Source: Candidatus Hodarchaeota archaeon
GTDB lineage: Archaea > Asgardarchaeota > Heimdallarchaeia > Hodarchaeales > Hodarchaeaceae
Assembly (NCBI GenBank): GCA_016839815.1
Contig: JAEOTM010000041.1
Span: forward strand, 42,366 to 106,365
Length of the DNA stretch: 64,000 nt
Direction of reading: 5' to 3'
Shown here: positions 9,101-17,161 of the stretch, in pieces
Position numbering within the stretch: position 1 is the stretch's first letter
Layout of the letters: every line of letters begins with the position of its first letter
Translations under genes and position numbers: made by a program
Notes under the pieces: model-generated
What the model was told of the DNA's origin: nothing
The model's database searches: none
What the model saw: the letters and a program-made list of their open reading frames with translations, nothing else

Positions 9101-9559
9101 ATGATGGAATTTAAGATTGATTTTCTATTTGAAGACGCGGAAGAAGAAATTAAATCCTTTTTTAAACGAGAATGGCTTTCAGCGAACATACTACACTTCG
9201 GTAGGGATATTTCTGAAGAAATCAATAAACCTCTAACAGTTGTAGTGCGTAGTGACTCTTCTCCTCCACAACTAGTAGCAGCTGCACGATGCATCATAAT
9301 GGGGAATACCCTTCGTGTCTCACAGCTACTTGTCAAGGAAGATTTACGGAAATCACATGGTGTAGGGAGTTTTATACTAAAACAACTTGAAGAACTCGCC
9401 AGACACAAGAAATGGCACAAGATTCGTCTTAGCACTAGTAAAAAGCACCAAAATATTGAATTTTATAAAAAAAATGGGTATACTGTCGAAGCTAAACTTG
9501 AAAATGATGCATTTCAAACCACCTGGTATATCCTATCGAAATTTATAGTGAAAGAGTGA
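9101..9559 (+). CDS. GNAT family N-acetyltransferase
   Basis: The 152-residue protein is the size of a single GNAT domain. Strand beta4 ends with LRVSQLLVKEDLRKSHGVGSFILKQLEELA, in which KSHGVGSFI corresponds to the acetyl-CoA pyrophosphate loop (usually Q/RxxGxG/A). The C-terminal part HKKWHKIRLSTSKKHQNIEF followed by YKKNGYTVEAKLE is the usual beta5-alpha4 with Tyr near the active site. It would acetylate a small amine or a protein N-terminus in the cytosol; the acceptor is unknown. It stands alone on the + strand between two minus-strand membrane protein genes and converges on the next one. ATG codons at 9101 and 9104 are both possible starts. Confidence 0.85.
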   Translation: MMEFKIDFLFEDAEEEIKSFFKREWLSANILHFGRDISEEINKPLTVVVRSDSSPPQLVAAARCIIMGNTLRVSQLLVKEDLRKSHGVGSFILKQLEELARHKKWHKIRLSTSKKHQNIEFYKKNGYTVEAKLENDAFQTTWYILSKFIVKE

Positions 9560-9577
9560 ACTAAACGTTTTCTTAGA

Positions 9578-10135
9578 TCACAAGCGTCTTCGTACTATTG
9601 AAAAAATTGCCCCTCCAAACCAAAATAAGACTGTAGCAATAATCAGGGAAAATTTTATTGTGGCACAAATTGAAGCCACAAATGGGGCGAATTGTGGGTA
9701 ATTTGAAGGAGAAGTAAGGATAAATAATAAATTGACATTTTCTATAGCATCAAACAAGGCTGCTAAAAATGGAATCAAGGTAAAATAGTATCCGATGTTT
9801 GTCAGCGATGTAAACACACCTGATTTTGTCAGTAATATAGTTACTCCTGCTAGGGCAAGGGAATAAAATATGAGAAATCCAAAATCAAGTAACACCGCAT
9901 TCACTTCCTTGGTTATTAATTCATCTTCCCAAGAGGACAATATTCCTTCCATCCGTTCAACATTCCACGCAAATTCTAGATCTATTACTCCATATGCGGT
10001 CTGTGAAGTTAATTCCATTTCGATAGGTCTCATTAAAAAATAGAAAATTACAGTGAAGACTAACGAAAGTAGAGTTACTAAAAATAATATTCTGGTCTCA
10101 GAGTATTCTTTTAATTTGTCTATTAAGGAAATCAT
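9578..10135 (-). CDS. Hypothetical four-TM membrane protein
   Basis: The 185-residue protein has hydrophobic segments at about 16-35, 85-103, 115-135 and 150-178, and a loop of about 45 acidic residues after the first helix, which places that loop on one face of the membrane. No motif is recognised. Its ATG overlaps the stop of the PhnN-like kinase gene by 4 bases (ATGA), so the two are translationally coupled and likely act in the same process. It converges on the GNAT gene with 18 bases between stops. Confidence 0.7.
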   Translation of the reverse strand: MISLIDKLKEYSETRILFLVTLLSLVFTVIFYFLMRPIEMELTSQTAYGVIDLEFAWNVERMEGILSSWEDELITKEVNAVLLDFGFLIFYSLALAGVTILLTKSGVFTSLTNIGYYFTLIPFLAALFDAIENVNLLFILTSPSNYPQFAPFVASICATIKFSLIIATVLFWFGGAIFSIVRRRL

Positions 10136-10728
10136 GACTTTTTACCCTCTCTTTTCAAAAAATGATCCATTAGAAATTCTCCAAGAATTTCAGCCGTCCT
10201 GGCCAAGTCGCCAGTATTTTCTATTATTTTATCTGGTGTAGGCATTTCAACCTTACTTTTCATTCTCTTTAATCGAATTTGTAATCCTGAATCATCTTCT
10301 CTCCCTCTTCTTTTAATTCGTGATTCTGCGACCTCTTTCGGGACAGTCACCAGAATAATTCTACATTCAGGAAATACTTCACGAGCCTTAAACAGCATAC
10401 TTCTGGAAACGTTGATTAGTAATAGCTTATTTAGAGAGATTGCCTCCTTAATAGGAGCCCAACCGCATCCATACCAATTGTCGTAAATGTTCCATGACAG
10501 GGCATACTCATTATTAGCTTTTTGTTGTAGAAACTCGTCAGATGTCATAAAAGTTGATTCTTCATTCTTATCTGAAGGTCTAGTTATAACCCGCTTCAAT
10601 GTTGCAGCTGGTATATTCTGTGAATGTAAGAATGAGACTGTTTCTCTCATCACACTATCTTTTCCGCTCCCAGAGGTACCAACGACAAATACTAACAAAT
10701 CAGAATTAGCTATGGCCAAAGAAATCAT
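10132..10728 (-). CDS. PhnN/guanylate-kinase-like P-loop kinase
   Basis: The 198-residue P-loop kinase starts with VFVVGTSGSGKDSVMRET (Walker A). It then has KRVITRPSDKNEES, the substrate-loop pattern of guanylate kinase and ribose 1,5-bisphosphate phosphokinase, and SRIKRRGREDD, a lid with Arg pairs. PhnN makes PRPP from ribose 1,5-bisphosphate; the missing Ser/Tyr GMP-binding motif of guanylate kinase and the length (about 190) favour PhnN. No other phosphonate-lyase gene is present, so a role in nucleoside or PRPP salvage is more likely (inference). It is coupled to the membrane protein gene downstream and divergent from the small GTPase. Confidence 0.75.
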   Translation of the reverse strand: MISLAIANSDLLVFVVGTSGSGKDSVMRETVSFLHSQNIPAATLKRVITRPSDKNEESTFMTSDEFLQQKANNEYALSWNIYDNWYGCGWAPIKEAISLNKLLLINVSRSMLFKAREVFPECRIILVTVPKEVAESRIKRRGREDDSGLQIRLKRMKSKVEMPTPDKIIENTGDLARTAEILGEFLMDHFLKREGKKS

Positions 10729-10805
10729 TCATCCTTCGCTAGAGATGTAATATTTGTTATTAGAAAGAGCTTAAAAAATCAACAGGTGAGGTGAAACTGA
10801 TTACA

Positions 10806-11360
10806 ATGCCGACTCTGCTGTTTAAGATCATACTCCTAGGAGATGGAGCTGTCGGAAAAACTTCAATACGACGTCGGTACATGGGCGAAGGGTTCAAAAC
10901 TGATTTCCTAGCAACTATGGGTGCTGATTTTGCGTTTTTGAAGACTAAAATTGACTCAGTTAATGTAGAGTGGCAAATTTGGGATTTAGCGGGACAACCA
11001 GCCTTTAGAAACGTTATGAAGTCATATTACAAAGGTGCAATGGGTGCTCTTGCAGTCTATGATATTACTCAACCTAAATCATTGGAATCCCTAGATACTT
11101 GGGTTAAAGAAGTACGGGAACGAGCAGGGACCTATAATGATTTACCCATTGTTCTTGTGGGCAACAAGATTGATCTTCGAGATGAAGTACCTTCCAGCTT
11201 AAAAACGATTCAAGGATTCGTGAAAGCTAAATCATTAAATGCTGGCTTTGTAGAAACGTCTGCAAAAACTGGAGAGGCGATTGAAGAAGCATTTACAACT
11301 TTAGCTCGTGATATTATGTCAAAAACGAAATTTAAGAATAAAAAAAAAGGAGCGGAATAA
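10806..11360 (+). CDS. Ras/Rab-family small GTPase
   Basis: The 184-residue GTPase has all five G motifs: GDGAVGKTS (12-20), switch I Thr37 in FLATMGADF, DLAGQ (60-64), NKID (120-123) and ETSAK (150-154). The catalytic Gln64 is present, so it should hydrolyse GTP. Such Ras/Rab-like GTPases are abundant in Asgard archaea. The C-terminus ends in a lysine-rich tail (KTKFKNKKKGAE) with no Cys, so it cannot be prenylated; a polybasic membrane contact is possible. The ATG at 10806 follows a GGTGAGGTGA ribosome site; a GTG at 10791 lies inside that site. It is divergent from the PhnN-like gene. The Roadblock gene at 22528 may encode a regulator for GTPases of this type. Confidence 0.95.
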   Translation: MPTLLFKIILLGDGAVGKTSIRRRYMGEGFKTDFLATMGADFAFLKTKIDSVNVEWQIWDLAGQPAFRNVMKSYYKGAMGALAVYDITQPKSLESLDTWVKEVRERAGTYNDLPIVLVGNKIDLRDEVPSSLKTIQGFVKAKSLNAGFVETSAKTGEAIEEAFTTLARDIMSKTKFKNKKKGAE

Positions 11361-11366
11361 TTCCGC
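11352..11366. terminator. Short hairpin with the GTPase stop codon in its loop
   Basis: GCGGAA-TAA-TTCCGC forms a 6-bp stem with the TAA stop as loop. It lies between two convergent genes whose ends are 18 bases apart and could serve both directions. There is no long T-run, so this is weak evidence. Confidence 0.35.
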
Positions 11367-11378
11367 ATTAATTCTCAT

Positions 11379-11999
11379 TCAGGGAGGGTTAACAATATGC
11401 CAAATTCCTGCTGGTTCACCTAGAACTAGCATTAGTAGACCTTGAATCAACAGAAGGGTACTAAATATAATTACAATGGGACTCCAGCTAATAATCTGGA
11501 GAATTCGATCTACAGTAAACTCAGTAAAGAAACTAGCCACAAATACTATACCAACGATGACAACAATTCCTAAAATCAAGAGCCACATTGGGACTGAAAA
11601 TCCGAAGAGATCGATATTAGTAAAGTCTCCTGGTTCTTCTAAGTCAGCAAATAGCAACAGAAGTCCAGCTAGTGCTCCTAAGGTAATCATAGATATCATT
11701 GCAGCCAATGGTGTTTCCTTTAGTGGATCAGCTAACATCGACATTCCAGCTAAGAAAATGAGAACTACGGTTAGCCAATGGACAACAACATCAGGGTCAA
11801 CAGTATCGACATAACCCTCAAATATCGCAATTATGTTCACAATTCCAATAACAATTGACGTAGCCAATGCCAAATATTTCAAAAACCCAGATTCGTGTCG
11901 TTTTGACTTCGTAAACTTATTTACGCCGTATGCAACACCAATTAACCCCGCTACCAACGCAATTATCCCTAAAAAGGGATCTACTATAAATTCTAACAT
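11379..11999 (-). CDS. Hypothetical six-TM membrane protein
   Basis: The 206-residue very hydrophobic protein has about six membrane helices (approximate starts 8, 42, 72, 97, 137, 172). Short acidic loops (YVDTVDPDV and LEEPGDF) probably face one side. No family motif is visible. The ATG at 11997-11999 is the only good start. It converges on the small GTPase gene, and the 83 bases upstream hold no other gene. A function cannot be inferred. Confidence 0.65.
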   Translation of the reverse strand: MLEFIVDPFLGIIALVAGLIGVAYGVNKFTKSKRHESGFLKYLALATSIVIGIVNIIAIFEGYVDTVDPDVVVHWLTVVLIFLAGMSMLADPLKETPLAAMISMITLGALAGLLLLFADLEEPGDFTNIDLFGFSVPMWLLILGIVVIVGIVFVASFFTEFTVDRILQIISWSPIVIIFSTLLLIQGLLMLVLGEPAGIWHIVNPP

Positions 12000-12082
12000 G
12001 TTTAAAACCTTTGAAGAGTTATTTCATGACTTAGTTTGATTACATGAATCAAACTTTTAACCTTTTTGAGGAATAATAGAGG

Positions 12083-12733
12083 TTAATAACTTTCGGAGAT
12101 AACTTTTCTAATCACTTCAGACTGAATATCCATAAATTGCCTTTTATCATAAGAAATCAGGTCTGAAATATCAAAAATGGACGCTATTGATTTTAATTTA
12201 ATTACATTTTGAATTAATGAGAGCTTAGGTTCAGCTGCCTCACTTAGTCGCTTAATCCCGTCATTTAATTTCTCTTCTTGATCTTCGTATTCTTGAGTTG
12301 CAAGAAGACTTATGCATTGGTGATAGTATAAAGCAGATAATTCTTTTAATAGTGTTTGATAATGAGAATAGTCAAGCACTTCCAAAATAGATGAAATCGT
12401 CGCTATAAAAAGAATTGTTTCAGTGGCTAACCCCTCCTCGATAAAACTACCAATTTTTTCATTAAACCTTGTTGTAAGCTTGTCTAAGGGATTTATTGAT
12501 AATTTCTTCCCTGTTCTCAATAGAACTGATACATAATGGGAAGGATCCGTCCCATAAAGGTCTTTACCCTGATCAAATAGAAAGTCTGCAAAATGCTGTA
12601 AGATTCGGTTTGATCCTTCTATCTCAAACTGAAGCGAGTAAGTGCGATCAGTGATGATATTTGGGTCAATAAAGAATTGCTGACGAACTAGTTGATCAAC
12701 CAGTTCACGAAATGATAAAGTCTGGACAGTCAC
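12083..12733 (-). CDS. Hypothetical helical protein downstream of the DNA methyltransferase
   Basis: The 216-residue soluble protein is predicted to be mostly alpha-helical, with no cysteine motif, P-loop or membrane segment. The segment around residues 150-185 (TQEYEDQEEKLNDGIKRL) looks like a short coiled coil. It lies 47 bases after the methyltransferase gene on the same strand and is probably in its operon, but it does not look like a nuclease: no PD-(D/E)xK or HNH pattern is present. I do not recognise it. Confidence 0.6.
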   Translation of the reverse strand: MTVQTLSFRELVDQLVRQQFFIDPNIITDRTYSLQFEIEGSNRILQHFADFLFDQGKDLYGTDPSHYVSVLLRTGKKLSINPLDKLTTRFNEKIGSFIEEGLATETILFIATISSILEVLDYSHYQTLLKELSALYYHQCISLLATQEYEDQEEKLNDGIKRLSEAAEPKLSLIQNVIKLKSIASIFDISDLISYDKRQFMDIQSEVIRKVISESY

Positions 12734-12780
12734 GAGTAGAATTCACCCTTACTTGGCATGATTCTCTCTGAGATGACTGT

Positions 12781-15183
12781 TTAATTATCTTTCGTATTTT
12801 CATTAAGTCGATTAGATACGTTTTTGTTAATGAAATGTAAAATAATCCTTAACTCCTTTTCATTAATCCCCAGCATCTGAGCATAAAATCTATCAATCAT
12901 TCCACGTAATTCATTCTCTGAAGTGATTGAAGTTCTAGATTTCTCGTTTCTTAATTTCTGGAATATGGACAGTAATGTCTGCTCCTGATGTGGGGTCAGT
13001 TTGGTTGGAAGATTTAATGATTTTAACCAATATACATTGGTATCCAGTACTCCATACCCCATATTCGTATTGCCTTCCATTTCCATTTGAGCCCAAACAA
13101 AGCTACTATTCAAATATGTCAGAATCAACGGAATTTTATTGGAATCATATACTTTTATTCCATAAAAACGTTGATCTGGAAAACACCCTGCACTATTAAC
13201 CAAACATCCAGGTCTATCATGATAACTCTTGGTCCATAAAAGGTCTGGTAATGTATATGGTGGTAATGCATACCACGGATTCCTTTGTCGCAAACTTGTA
13301 ATTAAATGATAACCTTTCACCGTTTGACCAATTAATTTTCCTTGTTTTATCGACACTAATTGGTTTTCCCCCCAAAGAATATATTCCAGAGCGTTTTTTC
13401 CCTTCAGCTGATCCTGTGATTGTTGACAATTAAATAACCACATTTTTGGTTTGAAACTGTCTGGAATTTCAAAACCTCCACATTCTTGAGGGCTCTTTAT
13501 GATAGGAGTAAGAAATTCTGTTTCAAGTTTTCCACGATAACCCTGTTTATTTGTGATCTTGGCTATTCTTTCACTTGTATTTATTGAATTTACTAGAACA
13601 TGGAAGAAATCATTGGCACCAGTCTTAATGCCAAACTGAATGTGTGCTAAAGTTGAAAGAGGGGTACCTTGAAATTTAATTTTGTCTAATATGCTTCTTT
13701 CCGCTTTTGAAGCTCGCAAAAAGTTACCAGCCCACTTATGAGTAGTTTTCAATTCTTCTATAGGAACAGCTTCCGTACGATAGTCATCAGATGAGATCTC
13801 CTCATGAAACATTAATCCTTTTTTTAAAGATGAAATCGAAATATTATGCATCTCTTTGAATGTCTCCGTGAAGAACACTTGACCTTCTGATACCCCTTTT
13901 TTATCGGTTTTTGATGCTAGAAAGATAACAGAATTAATCCCTATATCCTTCCATAATCTCGAACCTGATTGATGTATGATTTCACAGAAAGCTAACTTTT
14001 TTCTCTCCAATAATGATACTAAATGGTCTTGCAGAGTTTTACCATATTTAACCTCAAGCCATGCATTCGACGTTAGGAAGGTTAAAATTCCATTAGAACT
14101 CAAGAGATTTATGCTTTTCAGGCAAAAATAAATAAGGTAATCACTTTTACGATCTAATGTAATTTCATGTTTTAAAATTGGTGAAATTAAGTTATAAAGC
14201 TTCTTTTTATAATCTGAAGGACTATCCATTCCAATATCTTCATGACGAACATAAGGTGGATTTCCAATTATGATATCAAATCGTTTCACGATTTTTTCCA
14301 GTAAAAAATCTCCACAAACTAACGAAGTTTCTATTTTTATAGGACAAGAACCGTATTGCTTCACGAAGAATTGCTCTACTAAAAGTAAACGTAGTTCGGT
14401 AACCAATAAGGCGATTGGATCAAGATCCATACCAGAGAGGGAGATATGGATTTTTTGTTCATTCTTAGGCCCTAAATGTGCGATTTTGTCTCCAATTTTC
14501 GCTATTTGTTTAGCTATATGAACTAAAAATGTACCAGTCCCACAACTCGGGTCGAGGACAGAGATTTTAAATGGATATTTGGAAAATAATGATAAATTTT
14601 CCTTTCGGGTTGTTTTTGATTCAATCCAGTCTAACAACTCCTCATTAGACAAGTCATGTATGCTATTTTGTAAGAAATGATAACTTACCAGAAAAGAAAT
14701 TAGCTCAGCATCTTCTGGGAGTGTATAATACGTCCCTCGTTTCTTTTTTGACAAAGTAGAGAGAGATAGATTCTCAACTACAAATGACAAGAGGGAAGAT
14801 CCCAGATTAAGATCGATTGGAAATTTATTATAGATGATGAGTAGGAAATCAATTTTAATCTTAGCTTCATTAATATGAGTAACTGGACGAATGCTCTTAA
14901 TAATTCGCTTCGTGACATCATTAGTTTTATCATCCTCTTGTAACGATCTTTGAAGATCTTCAAGCAAATCTATTGCATAAATTTCATCTTTAGATTTCTT
15001 AATTCGCTCTAAAATTAGTGGATCTTGGGAGTTCACTTCGCTTAAAGATACTAAGCAAATGATGTATGCGATTATCTTTTCCAGAGAAGGTTTGGTATGT
15101 GTACTACCGCCTGATAACAGCTGTAGACTAAAATCAAGAAAAATGTTTTCTACATCGCTCAAAAGATTTTCTTCGGGTATCAA
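12781..15183 (-). CDS. N6-adenine DNA methyltransferase, Eco57I/TaqI-like (orphan)
   Basis: The 800-residue protein is a gamma-class N6-adenine methyltransferase. It has a helical N-terminal region with the usual KKRGTYYTLPEDAELIS entry (about 147-163), motif I DPSCGTGTFL (211-220) for S-adenosylmethionine, and the catalytic motif IV GNPPYVR (307-313). After about residue 480 there is a TaqI-type target-recognition domain, ending in a region with FYGIKVYDSNKIPLILTYL. I see no nuclease domain at the N-terminus and no restriction gene beside it, so this looks like an orphan or regulatory methylase. Its start is 2 bases after the tungsten oxidoreductase stop, so it is transcribed behind that gene. 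Confidence 0.88.
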   Translation of the reverse strand: MIPEENLLSDVENIFLDFSLQLLSGGSTHTKPSLEKIIAYIICLVSLSEVNSQDPLILERIKKSKDEIYAIDLLEDLQRSLQEDDKTNDVTKRIIKSIRPVTHINEAKIKIDFLLIIYNKFPIDLNLGSSLLSFVVENLSLSTLSKKKRGTYYTLPEDAELISFLVSYHFLQNSIHDLSNEELLDWIESKTTRKENLSLFSKYPFKISVLDPSCGTGTFLVHIAKQIAKIGDKIAHLGPKNEQKIHISLSGMDLDPIALLVTELRLLLVEQFFVKQYGSCPIKIETSLVCGDFLLEKIVKRFDIIIGNPPYVRHEDIGMDSPSDYKKKLYNLISPILKHEITLDRKSDYLIYFCLKSINLLSSNGILTFLTSNAWLEVKYGKTLQDHLVSLLERKKLAFCEIIHQSGSRLWKDIGINSVIFLASKTDKKGVSEGQVFFTETFKEMHNISISSLKKGLMFHEEISSDDYRTEAVPIEELKTTHKWAGNFLRASKAERSILDKIKFQGTPLSTLAHIQFGIKTGANDFFHVLVNSINTSERIAKITNKQGYRGKLETEFLTPIIKSPQECGGFEIPDSFKPKMWLFNCQQSQDQLKGKNALEYILWGENQLVSIKQGKLIGQTVKGYHLITSLRQRNPWYALPPYTLPDLLWTKSYHDRPGCLVNSAGCFPDQRFYGIKVYDSNKIPLILTYLNSSFVWAQMEMEGNTNMGYGVLDTNVYWLKSLNLPTKLTPHQEQTLLSIFQKLRNEKSRTSITSENELRGMIDRFYAQMLGINEKELRIILHFINKNVSNRLNENTKDN

Positions 15184-15185
15184 TC

Positions 15186-17033
15186 TTAAATTCCAACAAG
15201 ATTTTCTATTCTCGCGACTTCCTGATCATTGAGATCACCATCATGATTGCACTTCCTCATCTCATATAGAAATTTCAAACCCTGTTGAAAATCCTCTATT
15301 GATTGGAATGCTTTGGATTCTTCGGCTATTCCTGTGGGTAATGCTTCATATAAAATCCGATAAGGAAGAGTATCATGGACTCCAGCAGTATTTTGTTGAA
15401 GTTTAAACTCACGCATATTGAAGTATCGCGTTATACTCCAGATACTTTGTGCTATCTCCCGAATATCTTTTAACCCACCTGTAGCCTCGGTATACAGAGT
15501 TTGAACATCTTGAAGGTTCAAAGCGGGAATTATTGAATGAGTGAAATGACAAATAATCAAGCTATCTTTAATCAATTTTAGATCCTGTTCAGAAACTAAT
15601 GTTTCTACTATTTCTGGCGACACTAACTCGTCTTTGGGAAGTTTCATGGATGTTGGCCATCCTCGTAGATGAGAAGCTCCAGCAGCTGCAGTTGCATAAC
15701 TAAGGCCTAATGCTAGTCGTCCTCTGGGATCCCATGCTGCCATCTCCAAACCTTTTACATGAATTGCAAACTTTTCTGATCCTTGGCCAAATAGTTCTGA
15801 GACTCGTTTTGTACCTTCAGCGAGGATTTTCCCTACTCCTTGTTTGTAAGCAATTTTGGTGATTAACTCTAATAACCCTTGATCATCACCGAATACAATT
15901 TGCTCCTCCTGAAACTCAGGGGGGACTAATCCTTTTTCACTACATTCCATAAAGAAAGCAATTGTGCTACCTGTGCTAATTGAATCAAGTCCATACTTAT
16001 TTAACAGATAATTTGCTTCTACAACTGTTTCGTATTTTACCGCGCAACTAGATCCAATTAGACCCAACGTTTCATACTCTGGTACAGCAGCAATGTGATT
16101 TTCTTCATCCTTAAATGAAAAATTATCTCCAAAAACATGAGCACACTGGATTACGCACTTATAACATGGTCGTTTTTTGGTAGAGTAGTTCTGAATGGCT
16201 TCTTCTCCAAGACTAGAAGCTTCCTCTGCTAAAGTACCATATTGGAAATTCCGTACTGGTAATTGATCACGTTCAGACGATATGTTGAATAATGCGGGGG
16301 TACCCACTCTATAGATCCAATGATCTACTTCTTTTCCTTTCGATGCACGCTTGCGAAGATCCATAGCTTTATTCTTCAACTTCTCCAAGTCGAATACTGG
16401 AATATCTTTTTTATTTCCTTTAATAGCGATTCCAAGTAGATTTTTTGATCCAAAAACCGCTCCTATTCCACCTCGTCCGGTATTTCGAAAACTATCACTA
16501 GTAATACAAGCAAACTTAACTTTATTTTCTCCAGCTGGCCCAATAGACATAATTCGAGCTTTGGGTTCATGAATTCTTTTTCGAAACGCCATTTCTTTTT
16601 CAAGTGTTGTGAGACCCTTTAGATCTTGAGCATCATTAATTTGAATGTCGTCATCTCGAATAGAAATAAAACACGGACTTTTAGCTATTCCTTCAATAAT
16701 TAACGCATCATATCCAGCAAACTTTAATTCGGGACCTACAAATCCACCTGCATGAGAATCTAAAAATAACCCAGTTAAGGGAGATTTTGTTACAATACAA
16801 TAACGACCACAGATCGGAACGACTGTTCCTTGTAAAGGACCAGTGGAAACGATAATCTTATTTTCAGAACCTAGTGGATCAATGCCTGGATCAAGTTCTT
16901 GAGTTAAAAGAAAAGCTCCTAAACCTTTTCCTCCCATAAAGGTTTCTACTATATTTTCTGGCAATTTTTCCTTTTTTATTTGATTTGTAGAAAGATTGAT
17001 TCGTACAAGTCGATTATGTAACCCATTAGCCAT
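15186..17033 (-). CDS. Tungsten-containing aldehyde:ferredoxin oxidoreductase
   Basis: The 615-residue protein spans the AOR N-terminal, domain 2 and domain 3. The [4Fe-4S] ligands are C290-x2-C293-x3-C297 plus C495, almost the same positions as in the Pyrococcus furiosus enzyme (288, 291, 295, 494). The pterin-binding region includes GGKGLGAFLL near residue 35 and GRGGIGAVFGSKNL at 186-199. It oxidises aldehydes to acids, reducing ferredoxin, in the cytosol with a tungstopterin cofactor. The substrate subclass cannot be told. It is divergent from the ThDP enzyme over a 126-base region, which suggests aldehydes made by that lyase could be its substrate (inference). The start is the ATG with complement at 17031-17033. 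Confidence 0.95.
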   Translation of the reverse strand: MANGLHNRLVRINLSTNQIKKEKLPENIVETFMGGKGLGAFLLTQELDPGIDPLGSENKIIVSTGPLQGTVVPICGRYCIVTKSPLTGLFLDSHAGGFVGPELKFAGYDALIIEGIAKSPCFISIRDDDIQINDAQDLKGLTTLEKEMAFRKRIHEPKARIMSIGPAGENKVKFACITSDSFRNTGRGGIGAVFGSKNLLGIAIKGNKKDIPVFDLEKLKNKAMDLRKRASKGKEVDHWIYRVGTPALFNISSERDQLPVRNFQYGTLAEEASSLGEEAIQNYSTKKRPCYKCVIQCAHVFGDNFSFKDEENHIAAVPEYETLGLIGSSCAVKYETVVEANYLLNKYGLDSISTGSTIAFFMECSEKGLVPPEFQEEQIVFGDDQGLLELITKIAYKQGVGKILAEGTKRVSELFGQGSEKFAIHVKGLEMAAWDPRGRLALGLSYATAAAGASHLRGWPTSMKLPKDELVSPEIVETLVSEQDLKLIKDSLIICHFTHSIIPALNLQDVQTLYTEATGGLKDIREIAQSIWSITRYFNMREFKLQQNTAGVHDTLPYRILYEALPTGIAEESKAFQSIEDFQQGLKFLYEMRKCNHDGDLNDQEVARIENLVGI

Positions 17034-17139
17034 TTCTATCAGAACAAGGAATTGTTACGAAATGAATAAAAATCTCACCCAAAAAAGTAGATTCCTACTA
17101 CTAAAGTAGAAGTATAAAGCACGACAATAATCTACTTAC

Positions 17140-17161
17140 GGTGTAAACTTGGTGTAAACTT
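17140..17161 (+). repeat. Perfect 11-bp tandem repeat at the start of the ThDP-enzyme gene
   Basis: GGTGTAAACTT occurs twice in direct succession (17140-17150 and 17151-17161). Each copy carries a GGTG that could pair with 16S rRNA; the last bases of the second copy supply part of the TTG start codon at 17160. Confidence 0.8.

Noticed and set aside
10806..11360. Prenylation motif at the GTPase C-terminus
   Set aside because: The C-terminal residues contain no cysteine; only a lysine-rich tail is present.
12781..15183. Possible DISARM, BREX or restriction-modification defence island
   Set aside because: Only a lone methyltransferase is present; no helicase, PglX partner, nuclease or other defence gene lies nearby.
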